From: Nicotiana tabacum
Lineage: Eukaryota; Streptophyta; Magnoliopsida; Solanales; Solanaceae
DNA length: 64,000 bases
NCBI RefSeq assembly: GCF_000715075.1
Contig: NC_134097.1
Location: 64,389,190-64,453,189 of the forward strand
Direction of reading: 5' to 3'
Shown: positions 10,747-22,660 of the stretch, piece by piece
How positions within the stretch are numbered: the stretch's first letter is position 1
Layout of the letters: the number at the start of each line of letters is the position of its first letter
Translations under genes and position numbers: made by a program
The notes under the pieces: generated by a model
Told to the model about the DNA's origin: nothing
Databases searched by the model: none
The model's input: only the letters and a program-made list of their open reading frames with translations

Positions 10747-12819
10747 TCATGGTGGGGCTTGACCCGGATGACCTCCCAGTGTACGATACATTCTTTCTAA
10801 CTCCATCGCTAGATGACGGGCGAAAATAGGTGCGTGCTCTATAAACCTTTCATAATCCATTCCTTGGCAGTTTACATAACTTTGAGAGGTGTAAACTGCT
10901 AAATCATGGATTTGTGCCCTGAAATCTTGGAGACGTTGGTCTTGGTTTTGCAGTTGCTGTTGGCGAGTGGTGGCTATATCTCTGACACGGTCTTCACAAT
11001 CTAAAGCTGACTCTAATTGAGCTCGGAGTCTGGCCTGATCGAGTCTTGCCTGTGCTCTTTCTCTGTCGATGTCTGCATGCTGATATTCTCTGTTGTACCT
11101 TCTCGCTTCTTCCAGTTGTGCATGAAGTTGGGCTTCTGAATGTATCCAACGGTCTTTTTCCTTCTTGAATTGTGCCCTGTCTTCTTCGAATTGCCTTACT
11201 TGGCGTTCCTTATTAGATCTGGCCTCTTCGTTTAATTGTTGGATTCTTTCTTTAGCTTTGCTCAACGCCTTTTCGTTTTTTGCCAAAATGGAATCATAAT
11301 CTTGCATTTTTTTCAAAAACATTGGCGATGATTTTTTGATCCTTCCCACTCCTCATTGGTGTTTCAGAAGCTTTCTTCATTTTTTGAAATTGAGCGTGAA
11401 AATTTTTATTCTCACAAGCTAGACTCTTCTTCTCGCCTTCTGCTTCTTGTGCTTGCAAATCTTTCTCCAAACTGAGGCTCCTCAGATTTTCCTTTAGGGC
11501 ATGGATAGTTGCTTTGTACCCTTTTTCCTTTTCTCCCCAAATCAACCGCTCTTGGATTTTATCGTTAAAGGTTTGAACATGGGGTTTTTTTGTTGGCCTT
11601 CTTAGATCGGGTTCTGGTGCATCATCCACGCGGGACCGTTTCTCAAACCACCTTGCATATCCTGGATTTATCTCGCCCTTTGTAGTGTCTGGAACTTGAG
11701 TATCATCTTTCAAGTATCGACACCCATTCCACATCTGCTGAATTAAAGCCTCGGGAAGAGTGGCTTCAGGGTGTAACTCGATTACTTGCATACTCAAATC
11801 TTCATCATCGGGAACTACTTGGTATCTCCCTAGTTGTCTTAGAACTCTTTGTGGCGCATATGGCTGGATGCTTCTCAATCCCAATAGTAGCAAATAACTA
11901 TTTGAGGTTGACATGTGTATCACTTCCCTTACCGGGAGCCATCCCAAAGTCCACTCAATTTGACTTGCCGTTAAAGATCTTAGATGAGATACCCAGGCTT
12001 CGACCCCTTCTGGTGACTTATAATCTTTTATTCTTTCTTCATAACTCTCGATGAAATTATCATGGCTTGGACCATACTGTATGAGCTTGGGGTGATGCTG
12101 GAGATGTTCAATCATCCACATTTGCAACAAAATTTTGCACCCTTCGAAGACCTTTGCCCCTAATTTACGTAAAGTCAACGCCCGATAAATGTCGGAGAGA
12201 ATGATCGGGGCAAGGGTGTGATTTTCCTTGGTAGTGAGGACTTGTACGACTTTCGCCGTGCGAGTATCGATTGTTCGTTCTTTGTTTGGAAGACCATGAT
12301 TTCTAGAAAAGCCACCATGAAAGCGAAGCGACGGTAAATCTGCCAGGTGTCTTTGTTTTGCTTGTTAGTAAGGCCTTTCTCATGAATTTCAAATCCATCT
12401 GGCTTTCCGAACCTTGAATGTAGGAAGTTGAAAGAACAACACCCGTTGATAACGTTGCTTTTTCTGATTTGATTACTGATGTTCAGGAGCCCAAAGAATC
12501 GATGCACTGAGGGAGATTTTGGGAATATAAGACTTTGGTTTCTTAAATCTCCGTCAAAACCGGCATATCCAGCTATCTCTTCTAATGTGGGAGTAAGCTC
12601 AAAATTAGAGAAGCGAAAGACATTGTGAACAGGGTCCCAGAAAGTTACTAATGCTGCAATCAAATCATCACGTGGTTTAACTTTCATAATATCTGTGAGA
12701 GTTCCCAAATGTTTAATGACCCATTTTTGACCATCTTCTCCTAACTCATGCCACCACATCTGAAGTCAAAATAGAACCTCATCTGCATTTGCGGACGGTG
12801 GGTTTTGGGTAATGCTCAT
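10747..12819 (-). pseudogene. Ogre ORF1: plant-mobile-domain-like protein with C-terminal coiled coil (broken)
   Basis: The frame opens at ATG 12819. A TGA at 12766-12768 follows 17 codons later, and the same frame then gives WWHELGEDGQKWVIKHLG and AALVTFWDPVHNVFRFSNFE. A one-base shift near 12280 moves the reading into the frame containing AKVVQVLTTKENHTLAP and WMIEHLQHHPKL. A second shift near 11300-11350 leads to a long charged heptad-like region (EEDRAQFKKEKDRWIHSE, QARLDQARLRAQLESALD) that ends at 10747. The N-terminal half resembles the aminotransferase-like plant mobile domain seen in transposon-derived proteins (recalled, not searched). Ogre elements carry an ORF1 of unknown function here. 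It could be a nucleic-acid-binding accessory protein, but nothing in the sequence proves this. Confidence 0.75.
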
Positions 12820-13568
12820 TTTGTGTCTGCGATTAATTTTAACAAAAATCAAGACTCATTTTGAAAACAGACACTCATAAAAAAATCATTTTTTTTTTAT
12901 TTAACATTTTTTTTTTCAAAACTTAAAACTATTTTTGGGAATTTTCTAAAACAACCCGTTTTATTCCTTGGCTCTCACAATGATTTTTTTTCCAGTTAAG
13001 CTGGTCAACAAGCAAATCCGAGGCAAATGAATGCACAAGTAGCAAGTAGGATGCATCAGGATGGTTTTTACATTTCGGGTTCACCTGTCCTAGACAGACC
13101 CAACCCCTGTGTTAAGTCTCCAAGGCCAAATGTACATGATGCAAATAGACGTTCCTACTAGGGATCCGGTACACGGCTGAGTTATTCTAAGTGAAAAACC
13201 TAAGGCAGATTGTTCTAGCTCTGGCTCACCCAAACGGACAGTTTGAGCCGAAGTGGGGGCAACGTACCGGGAGCACGAAAGTCTACCCGGCCTAGTTACT
13301 TGTCCCAACTTCGTCTTATTTGGTATGACTTTAACAAAAAGGTGGGCCACGCGCACGTGTGCACCATAAATTCAGAAGACTCAGAAAGAAGGGGGTTTCG
13401 CAGCAGTTGTATATACACAATTCAAATAATATTAAAGCGGTAAAAACATCATTTAGCATATTAGGCATATATCATGTAAACATCAGATAATAAATAAAGC
13501 CAACTATAACAGTTATTTTAAGCTCGAATTCTTTAACCCTGAACCAGTGGTTCTGGGTTTACACTTTT
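12820..13568 (-). other. Ogre 5' leader between primer site and ORF1
   Basis: About 750 bp without a convincing reading frame. It includes A/T homopolymer runs near 12880-12915. Open frames here have no recognisable content. Confidence 0.65.
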
Positions 13569-13587
13569 GTCCCCAGCAGAGTCGCCA
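13569..13587 (-). other. Primer binding site, tRNA-Arg type
   Basis: Read on the minus strand, TGGCGACTCTGCTGGGGAC begins four bases after the 3' end of the 5' LTR. It matches the 3' end of a plant tRNA-Arg (ACG anticodon type) at nearly all positions as I recall that tRNA. Ogre elements are reported to use tRNA-Arg. Confidence 0.8.
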
Positions 13588-16500
13588 GAGCTGTCACACC
13601 TCTTTTTTCCGCCCCCGCGAGGGTGCGAGGGAGTTTTCTCCAGTTAAAGGACAGTCGAAACGGGATTTGTTTGTTTACTTCAGAGTCGCCACCTGGGAAT
13701 TTTAAGGCGTCCCAAGTCACCGGTTTTAATCCCTGAATCGAGGAGAACATGACTCTGTTTGTTATTCTGCGAACCAGAAATCCGAGTAAGGAATTCTGTT
13801 AATTTGGGAGAAGGTGTTAGGCATTCCCGAATTCCGTGGTTCTAGCACGGTCGCTTAACTGTTATTATACTTGGCTTAATTATCTCGATTCGCTAAATAC
13901 ATGATTTTGTTACCGCTACAATTAAAGATTTTTTTTTTTGAAACGAATCACGCGTACGTATATTCGTGTTATATATTTTTAATAAACGTGAAGAATCATG
14001 TCACGCATACGTGTACACAATAAGGTTGACAATATTATTTTTTGTTTATTTTTATTATAAAAAATAGACTTATGTTCGAAATTGTGCTTAAAATAAATTA
14101 AGAACGTTCGTCGCTCTTGTATGATTAAATAGTGAACTGCACATCTCGGGTTATATGAAATTGATTTGATATTCTCCGAAGAACCCTTTTTTTATTAAAT
14201 GTTCTCTCGAAGTTGCGCGAACGCATAATCCGAATTTCCTTTAGAAATATAATCATGTCACGCGAACGTATCCCTAATCACACAAAATATTCTTGATGGT
14301 AGTAAAAATTTTCCACAAATTGTTTATTACATCCATATATTTTTTATGTGAAAGTCATGAGAAATCACTATTTGAGATGCCTCTAAATTCCTTGAAAAGG
14401 ATTCACAATTTATTAAGTGTTGACCGCAAATTATATTTTTTCGCGTGTGAATTATATTCCTCAAAAAACCATTCGAATTTAAAGAGTAAAAAATAAATAA
14501 TGTGTGATTAATACTACCATTTTTATAGTAAATACAATATTTGCCTACCCAAAAAAAAGCGAATTACGTATAAAACTTAGGAAAAGAATTGATTTAAGAA
14601 AGGAAGTGATATTTTTTAAAAAATTTCATTATTCTATTTGTAGCGAATGCTATTTTTACATTCTTAAAATTGTTACAATTTATAAACCTAATCTCCTTCT
14701 ACATCACTTGTTCTTAATCCAATAGACATGATTATTTCGATTAATTCTGCTTATGATTGAGTTTGGGATATACATAATCAAACCAATTTTTATTCTCAAT
14801 TTATGCGAACTATTGGCAAACACTAACTTTACACGTTGTAAAAATTGTTGACTTATCTTTTACATTATTTTTAAAGAAATGAGTTGATTGCATTCAAATA
14901 ACTAAGTCATTTGTTATTAAGAAAGAGAACTAATCTACCTTTTGACTTAATAAGATGATATCACCTATAACGTAAATATACCTCTACACCCTTCGCCATA
15001 TTCCAACATTGTGAACATAACGGATTGTATCAATGCACCTTTCAACTATTGATTATAAACATAACCATTAGTACGCCATATATGAACAAAATACAACTAA
15101 CATCATTCAATCCACAACTAAATCGGATATCTGACAAAATAGGCTAGTAATATAGTTTTTTGACATTTCCATACTATTCTTTACTTAACTAACAATGTCA
15201 CAAGACTTAATTAATGGCCAACTTTATGCCATGTTCCCTATCTTGACAATTCAATCATAACTATACTTTAATGAAAATCTGAAATAGATAACATTATTAC
15301 AACACTTATACGAACTTCAAAAGGGAATGATTAACTAATAGTCATCAAAACATACTACTATATTAACCAACTGAAACAAAACTGCAATTTAAACTAATAG
15401 ACTTAAGGAGTAGAAGACATAATATTAATTCCAAACTTCATTCATTTTTGCAATGTTGAAACTTTCTACAGCACGAGTCTAAAGATATATACCTGGAAAT
15501 GAGGGTAAAAGAGGCAAATTTCAGCAGTAGCAACAACAACAAAATCAGCAGAAATTGCCAAATAATTCAGTAGATTTGAGAAAAATAACGAGACCCTTGG
15601 CACCAGACGAGTAGTAACAGAAAAAATTTCAGATTTAAATCAAACAATATCAACAAACAGACCCAGACAGATTCCAAGAAAACTATATTTCTGATTTTCT
15701 TTCCTTCTTCTATATCTGTTTCAGATTCTGTGTGTGTGAGTGTTTTCTTTTTCTATTTTTTTTTTCTGTTTCTTCCTCCTTTTCAGATTTCTCTCTCTTG
15801 GTTTTTCCTTGTGTGTATCTATCTAATTTTTCAGATTCCTCTCTCTCTCTATCTGGTTCTCTTTTCTTTTTTCTCTCTGTATATACTTCTGTCTCTCCTC
15901 AAATCAGTCCCAACTCCTCTCTTATATAACTCTGCCCTCTTGTCCGAACCCCTTTCTCTTTTAAAAATCAGAAAATCTCCACTCCCATAGCACTAAGGCT
16001 GATTTTTTAATAAATCAGCCACTAAAGGTACTTTTTTCCTTATTTTCAGCATTTCCATTATCCTTTATTTCCCATTATCCCAATAAATTATAGTCATCAA
16101 CATTCCACTATAACACACTAATACTAACATATTATCCCTACTGTTTCAATCCCAGAAATACCCCTGAAATCCTACTGTTATTACTGACCCAGACTAAAAA
16201 ACTGCCCAAACCTTAAAAATTGTTTAAACTAATCTGCCTAACATCAAACAGCTATTATATCCCCACAGATTGTGCTAAACAAAGAAATGCAATCTATGAT
16301 TGAGACAGTATACCACATTTCTAATAACTGATTGACAAGAATTGAATTCAAACAGGGAATTCACAGACTAAACATTGAACTTGAATAAAACATACTAACA
16401 TTACACAGAACCTGCAGGATCATTTCGACTGAAATTCAAAACTGAACTAAGATCAACAAATGCAGGGGGCATTGTCAGTATTGACATTGCCTGAAACTAA

Positions 16501-16922
16501 CTGCTCAGAAACCAACACACACATGTTTGACAAACTTTCTGACTTATCAAACAAGAACCAACTGATTACAACAAAATGATAATAATCAATCCAAAATAGA
16601 TAAACAGGTTGTTACAATCATTAATGGAAATAAGAATTTACAAAACAACTAATCGACGAACTTAATCGAGTCGATTATACATATTGTAAACAATCATAAC
16701 CAACAGAGACAATGCTATAATTTGATCTCATAAATGGGTATGAGACAGAATCACAGAACCAAATAAACAAATATGAAAATTACACAGGCTACTGAAACAG
16801 GAAACAATATATACATAAAACACAGAAAGGAGTAGGAAAAATACCTTTGAACCTTCAAATTTATACGGACACAGGGTCAACTTGGATTTAGACCTTTTGA
16901 GGCTGAACAGACTTTATTCGAA

Positions 16923-16942
16923 GTATTCTCAATTGAGAATAC
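16923..16942. repeat. Perfect 20-bp palindrome in LTR
   Basis: GTATTCTCAATTGAGAATAC reads the same on both strands. It lies about 600 bp downstream of the TATA box in the element's direction, in the transcribed leader part of the LTR. Confidence 0.8.
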
Positions 16943-17149
16943 CTCGATTAAAGTCTCTTAGACCTCAATCCCTTAATTAATCGGACAACTCCCACGATTT
17001 GGCATTTTAAGGTTTCGGATTTTTTTCAAATTTAGGGTTCGACCAATTCTGGGTAGATTCGAAGGGAACCAAAGAAGCCTTAAGGGTGAGGGAGGCCTAG
17101 GGGTCATTGGGTGTGAATGTGAGACAGATCTTGGTGAGTTCTTGTTTGG

Positions 17150-17175
17150 CTCGAATCTTCAAATAAAGATTCGAG
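17150..17175. repeat. 10-bp stem hairpin in LTR, first copy
   Basis: CTCGAATCTT and AAGATTCGAG flank a six-base loop (CAAATA). A third tract, gattcgagcc, follows. The same unit recurs 132 bp away at 17282-17307. Confidence 0.75.
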
Positions 17176-17281
17176 AAGCTCTGAGGTGATTCGAGCCAAA
17201 CTAACAACAGATCCATAACGAGGCAGGTTAGGGGGTGCTATGGTGTTAATTAGGGGCTGGTCGGTTTGGATCTGAGTTTGG

Positions 17282-17307
17282 CTCGAATCTTCAAATGAAG
17301 ATTCGAG
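17282..17307. repeat. 10-bp stem hairpin in LTR, second copy
   Basis: Same stem as at 17150-17175, with loop CAAATG instead of CAAATA. The flanks are also similar (tttggctcg before, ggattcgagc after), so this is a local duplication. Confidence 0.75.
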
Positions 17308-17525
17308 AACCTCCAGGAGGATTCGAGCTCAGTGGCTAACAGATTTGGATAGAGGATGGTCAGGGGATTCAGGGGTGTTAATGTGGTGACCGGCGGCGTT
17401 GTTGCCGCCGGGTTTCAGGCGAGGGGGAGTTAGGGTGGCTAGGGTTAGGGGTGTGTTTTCAGAGATGATGTTTTTTAGGAGAGGAGGGAGGGTATTTAGT
17501 TAGGGGCCGGGGTATGGATTTGGGG

Positions 17526-17533
17526 TTTATATA
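17526..17533 (-). promoter_or_regulatory. TATA box of the Ogre LTR promoter
   Basis: TATATAAA on the minus strand, preceded by a C-rich stretch, about 710 bp from the LTR 5' end. It is the best core-promoter candidate in the LTR and predicts transcription from near 17500, leaving a U5/leader part of nearly 3.9 kb. Confidence 0.55.
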
Positions 17534-18244
17534 GGGGAGGGGTGAATTGATCTAAGCCGTTGGATCAAGCGGAATAGATGGCCAAGATCTATCCACTTAC
17601 AGGAACGGCGTCGTTTTGGTTTAGTTGGGGAATGGGTCGGCCCGGGCAATGGATCGGGTAGGGGTTATGGGTAAGGGGTGTGGAATATCAGCCGTTGGAT
17701 TGATTTAATCCAACGGCCCTTGATGAAATATGACCAAACGTCGTCGTTTGGTTTGGTTGAATTGGACCGGACATGGGGTGTTTGGATTGGGCTGTTGGGA
17801 AGTTGATTTTGTTTGGGCCTGGATTTCAGTCCAGGTCCGATTTTTTACCTTTATAACTTATTTTCCATTTCCTAATTTTATTCCTAATTATTAAATTCCT
17901 AATTTTAATTATAAAAACAAAATTAACCTTACAAAACATTAATCACCCTTTATCAAACATTAACATACAAGACAAATCATTAATCACACAATGGCATATT
18001 TAAATGACGAACAAATAAGATAAATGCATATTTTTGTGATTTTTAATTAACTCTTAAATGCATAATTAAATCCTAGATATGCATGCAACATGTATTTTTA
18101 TTTTATTTTTTCATTTAACTATAACAAAGTAAACATTTACGGACACAAAATGCCTCATAAATTCTAAAAATTGCACACTAAGAAAACAATTATTTGTGAT
18201 TTCTTTTGGAGTAGTTCTTGTGAGGCAAAAATCACGTGCTCACA

Positions 18245-19192
18245 ATCACAGTCAGGAGAAATTCAAAATTGATTTCGATGTAGATCGAAGGACTTCTAGG
18301 AGTCGCTTTTAGCCTTATGAAAGGTTTGAGGGGCATGGAAGTAAAGGATTTCCATCATCAGACATGTTTGCTACCAATAGAAGAGCGGATCTTGATCGGA
18401 ATAATAGAGCCTTGTGGGAGAAGGAATCTTCGGGGTCACGAGATTCAGCATATCCCCAGTTATCTGACTATAATTTTAACATTAGCTTGGTAAAGTTGGT
18501 GCCGACTATGAAGAATATTAAGAAGTCTAGGTTTCTGAAACCAATCCGATCGGATTTTAACCAAAGGGATCCTAATCTATGGTGTGAGTTCCATGGAACT
18601 CATGGTCACAGGACTGGGGACTGCTGACACCTTTGAGAAGAGGTGGCAGCATTGTTGAAGAATAGACACTTTAGAGAATTTCTAAGTGATCGGGCCAAGA
18701 ATAATTATGGAAAAATAGAAAAGTTGCTAAACTATGAAAATCTATAGGGTCACCTCGCATGAAGATTAATATGATTTTTGGTGGTGACGAAGTAAATGGG
18801 GTGACATTTTCGGAAGAAAAGAAGATGAAGATATCAGTAACTCATGGTAAGAGGGCTCGTGAAGTTTCAGAAGACGACATCACCGTTACAGAGGAAGATG
18901 TTGATGGACTTATTCTACTGCACAATGATGCTCTGGTAATATCTCTTAATGTTTTAGATTTTAAAATTAAACGTGTGTTAGTTGATCGAGGTAGTTCAGC
19001 CAACATCATACAATGGAGAGTTTCGGAGCAAACAAAGTTAACTAGAAACATAGTTCTGGCAACAAAGCTTCTGGCCGGGTTCAACCTAACGAGTGTAACA
19101 ACTCGAGGATAGATCCTTTTGCCAATACATGCCGAAGGCATAACAAAGACCACTCTGTTTGAAGTGGTAGATGGAGACATTGGATACAACAT
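18245..19192 (+). pseudogene. Ty3-gypsy gag-protease fragment, split by Ogre
   Basis: The plus strand encodes the C-terminal part of a gypsy Gag (DYNFNISLVKLVP, NLWCEFHGTHGHRTGDC with a C/H zinc-knuckle-like array) and then an aspartic protease region (FKIKRVLVDRGSSANIIQW, LAGFNLTSVTTRG). It has stops at 18625-18627 and beyond and a degenerate active site (DRGSS). The Ogre element interrupts the gag gene at 18244/18245, and another repeat begins at 19193, in the middle of a protease motif (GDIGYNI). The reading does not resume on the far side of that repeat, so the remainder is lost. Confidence 0.85.
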
Positions 19193-19931
19193 TGTCACGA
19201 CCCGGATTTCCACACCCTCGGGAGTTGTGATGGCACCTACTCATGAAAGATAGGCAAGCCGAGTAATATAGATTCACTAACTCTTTTATTTAGACCCTTT
19301 TAACAGTTTAAAACAATATGCGATCAACAGTGAAATAACAATAATGAAAGACATGTGGAAGGCGTAATCTGATAACTTAGCCAAAAACAAGTACGATAAT
19401 ATCAAGTACATCGCTACCCGAAATCGGTGTCACAATATCACGGACCGTCTACGAATACTACACACAATTATCTGGAAATAAAGATACAATCTATCTCTGA
19501 AGTAAATGAAAATAGAATATAAAGATAGAAGAGAACGTCGAGGTCTGCGGACGCCTGCAGGACTACCTCGGGATCTCTGACTGGACTGAAGGCAGCCACC
19601 CAAAGCTATGGTCCAAAAGTTGCCGCTCTGGGATCTGCACACAGTGCAGAGTGTAGTATCAGCACAACTGACCCCATGTGCTAGTAAGTGCCTGGCCTAA
19701 CCCCGGTGAAATAGTGACGAGGCTAGGACCAAACTACCAAATAAACCTGTGCATTTATATAATATACAACGGAAAATAAAACAGAAATAAACAAGTAAAG
19801 ATGGGAGGGGGACATGTTGCGGGGGAATATCATTTACCAACAGTAATTTAAGAGAAAACATAAAGAACAATTTAGAATTTACAGTAAAATAATAAAGAAC
19901 TCGTAACCAACCAATAAGCACTTTTATTATC

Positions 19932-20203
19932 TATTGTTGCGGCGCGCAACCCGATCCAAATCATAAAAAATACTGTTGCAGTGTGCAACCGATCCATATC
20001 ATTTATCACTGTTGCGGCGTGCAACCCGATCCAGTTATATTATTGTTATGGCATGCAACCCGATCCAAACATTATATTGTTGTGGCATGCAACCCGATCC
20101 AAACATAATATTGTTGTGGCGTGTAACCCGATCCAAACAAAATATTGTTGTGGCGTGCAACCCGATCCAAACATAATATTATTGCGGTGTGCAACCCGAT
20201 CCA
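19932..20203. repeat. Tandem array, 34-41-bp unit, eight copies
   Basis: Units share gtgcaacccgatcca preceded by ttgttgyggc. Several contain the small inverted repeat GTTGC-GGCGT-GCAAC. It lies inside the LTR-like repeat. Confidence 0.85.
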
Positions 20204-21144
20204 CATAAACAGTTCAACACCAATCACGAAGAGAGTCCCGACAAGGGATCAATAAAGAAATAACATTATCCCGGCAAGAGAATTGACAATATAAGTAAAT
20301 ACGTCCCGGCAAGGGAAAATCAACTATGACCAAACTTGTTCCAACCTCTAACTTCCTCAACTAGCACCAATATTCAATCATAAGTAATTTCCACGATAAT
20401 AATCATAATCCTTACTCAACACAGAGAATCAACAATTTAGTCATTCGTAGTATTTGTTAAGAACACAGCAATTTCAATTTAAGACTCACGGTCATGCTTG
20501 ACACCAACGTATAGATACTCGTCACCATGCCTATACGTCGTACTCAATAAGTAACACGTAGCAAATAGGACAGAACTCCTAATACCTCAAGCTAAGGTTA
20601 GACCAAACACTTACCTCGAACTTCCACGACCAACTCAATCCTCAAACACCACTTTTCCTTTAGAATTCGCCTCCAAACAACTCGTATCTAGTCCAAATTA
20701 ATTTAACAACATCAATAAATGCTAAAGAATTCATACCCAATGCTTAATTATAGATTTCCTATCATTCTTCCCAAAAAGTCAAAAATCGACCCCGGGCTTG
20801 CTTGGTCAAAACATGAGGTTCGGACCAAAACTCGATCACCCACGAGCTCGAATATGTAATTAGTCTCGAAATCCAACCCCAAAACGAGGTCCAAATTCCA
20901 ATTATACAAAAAAAACCTAACTCTACCCAAATCCCTTATTTTCTACCCTTAAGAACATGATTTAGGCCTAGAAATCTAATGGGTGTTAATGGAAATTGAA
21001 GAAAAGAGTCTAAGATTACATACCTATGAATTTGTGGTGGAGTTGCCTTTCAAAATCGCCCAATTTGGAGTTTGGAAGAAGAAGTTTTGAGTTTTGGGTT
21101 AAATCCCGTTTCTGGTACTATTTTAAAATCATGGGCAGACCCTT

Positions 21145-21470
21145 ATCGCGTTCGCAATGGGTCTGCCGCATGCGTGAAGAGCAGCCTTCCTCAGGCTTAC
21201 GCGATCACAAGATCCTCTACGCGTTCGTGAAGGATAAGCCCCCTGGCCTTCGCGTTCGCGGACAGCAGTACGCGTTCGTGTAGAAGGAATGGCAAGTCCC
21301 TAGCCCACCTCCATTTTACACTACGCGTTCGCGTGACACCGGTCGCGTTCGCGATGAGCAACCCCCCCTAGTGCTTCGCATTCACGACTGTGGCTTTGCG
21401 TTCGCAAAGAACAAATCCACCCCTACCCAATTTTCCCCTTTCGCGATCGTGTGATAGGCTTCGCAATCGC
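21145..21470. repeat. CpG-dense cluster of gcgttcgcg-type motifs
   Basis: At least ten imperfect copies of an 8-10-bp motif (cgcgttcgc, gcgttcgcg, tcgcaatcgcga) occur in about 320 bp within otherwise AT-rich DNA. Apparent open frames across it have no recognisable content. Confidence 0.6.
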
Positions 21471-21890
21471 GAAGCACAGAAGGCCTCTGCATCAGAACAA
21501 CAGTTTCTACAATTTTCCTAAGTTCAAAAACCTTCCGAGACCTATTCGAAACTCACCTGAGTCCTCAGGACTCCAACCCAAACATGTACACTACCTCAAA
21601 AATACCCTACAGACTTACTCGTGCATTCAAATCACCAAAATAACATCAACGACCATGAATTTAGCATCAAAATCATGAAATCACTTAAGAACTTCAAACT
21701 TTCTAATTTTCTCAAATACGGTCCAATTCACGTCATTTCAATTCTGTTTCTCACCAAATTTCACAGACTCGACTTAAACCAAAACCACATATAAGACCTA
21801 TACCGGGCTCCGGAACTAGAATACGGGCCCGATACCATCAAATTTTAAACACATTTCATTTTCATTTTAAATAATCCTTTCCGGGTCGCA

Positions 21891-22172
21891 TAATCCTTTC
21901 CTATTCCTCTTCTTTCTATGTATCATTTTAAATAAGCCTCATCGATTCTTAAGAATGAAGAGAGAGAGAGGGGGTGTTTAGTTGTGAAGATCTCCTTTTG
22001 TAGCATATTATGGTATTAGCTGCACAGACATATTCCTCTTTTACTCTCTAAAGTCTAAACTTTTAGCATTTGTCCCTTAGTTTAGTTTCATTTGCCAAAA
22101 TATAGAATACTTTTTATGTGAATGATGATTGTGGATGTATTTATATATTCTTCAAATAATAACTTTTTCCTT
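21891..22172. other. Unassigned AT-rich sequence
   Basis: Contains a GA run near 21960. I see no gene or recognisable repeat boundary. Confidence 0.4.
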
Positions 22173-22660
22173 TGTGTACGGGTAAAATTGGGGGCAATGT
22201 TTTCCCCGATGTCTCCATAAGGAAATGAGAGGGTAGCATGATTCAATGCAACTATAAGCAAGGCCGAAGTATCCCTCGTAGCGGAACTCGAGAGGAGCGA
22301 ACGATGTATCTAGGATAGGGCACTATGAAACAACGGACTCGGACCAAGTAAAGTTTTGAGACCACGGGAAAAGAAGGAATGGTTGGGCATGACAAGTAGG
22401 GAGACGTAATATTCGCCCTCAATCGGATATTATGGCACAAATCCCGTTCAATATCAAATGCGGATCAATATTTATCAAAAAGAAGGTTTTTACCTTATTT
22501 AGACTTGTATTAGACTGAAATTCCCTTACTATATAAAGGGGAGATTTTTTTTCATTTTGAACACACTATTGACATGCATATCAAAGCAATAATAGTGGTG
22601 ATTTGATACGAATATCGATAACACACTCTGTTTTACACTTGTTCTTTGAAGTTTTGATTT
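22173..22660 (+). repeat. Probable 5' LTR (right end approximate)
   Basis: Begins TGTGTACGGGTAAAATTGG, comparable to TGTATACGGTTAAAACCAG at 25918. It contains ACTATATAAAGGGG at 22529-22542 and catatcaaagcaat further on, both echoed in the 3' LTR. The right end is not clear. Confidence 0.45.

Larger units (their letters stand above)
1..18244 (-). mobile_element. Ogre/Tat-type Ty3-gypsy LTR retrotransposon, 3' LTR cut by window edge
   Basis: On the minus strand the order is 5' LTR (18244-13592), primer site, leader, ORF1, gag, protease, reverse transcriptase, RNase H, a second RNase H, integrase, long 3' UTR with tandem repeats, polypurine tract, and the start of the 3' LTR. An extra ORF1 before gag, an intron between protease and RT, dual RNase H, multi-kilobase LTRs and a repeat-bearing 3' UTR together define the Ogre group of the Tat lineage. 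If the missing 3' LTR is as long as the 5' one, the full element is about 22.7 kb (inference). The shared LTR tips at 1-189 and 18071-18244 differ by one substitution and one 15-bp indel by eye. Coding regions carry several stops and frameshifts, so it cannot move on its own. Confidence 0.93.
13592..18244 (-). repeat. 5' LTR of the Ogre element, 4653 bp
   Basis: On the minus strand it begins TGTGAGCACG and ends GGTGTGACA, the usual TG...CA termini, with the primer site just beyond. Its first 174 bp match the 3' LTR fragment at 1-189. It contains a TATA box (17533-17526), a purine/pyrimidine-rich stretch at 15690-15960 and palindromes at 16923, 17150 and 17282. No protein-coding potential is seen. 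The putative target duplication on this side is ATCAC (18245-18249); its partner is outside the window. Confidence 0.92.
19193..21890 (+). repeat. LTR-like repeat (possible solo LTR), about 2.7 kb
   Basis: It starts TGTCACGACCCGGA and ends TCCGGGTCGCA, giving TG...CA termini with inverted CGACCCGGA/TCCGGGTCG ends. It holds a tandem array at 19932-20203, a few tcccggcaaggga-type repeats near 20230-20310 and a CpG-rich cluster at 21145-21470. No protein is encoded. I recognise this kind of sequence as an abundant Solanaceae LTR (recall only). No target duplication is visible (AACAT before, TAATC after), so the ends may be eroded; strand is by the TG start. Confidence 0.55.

Noticed and set aside
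15730..15990. Plus-strand open frames in a CT-rich tract
   Set aside because: Low-complexity translation within the non-coding Ogre LTR.
19976..20208. Two overlapping open frames rich in CNPIQT
   Set aside because: They follow the tandem repeat unit and shift with its period.
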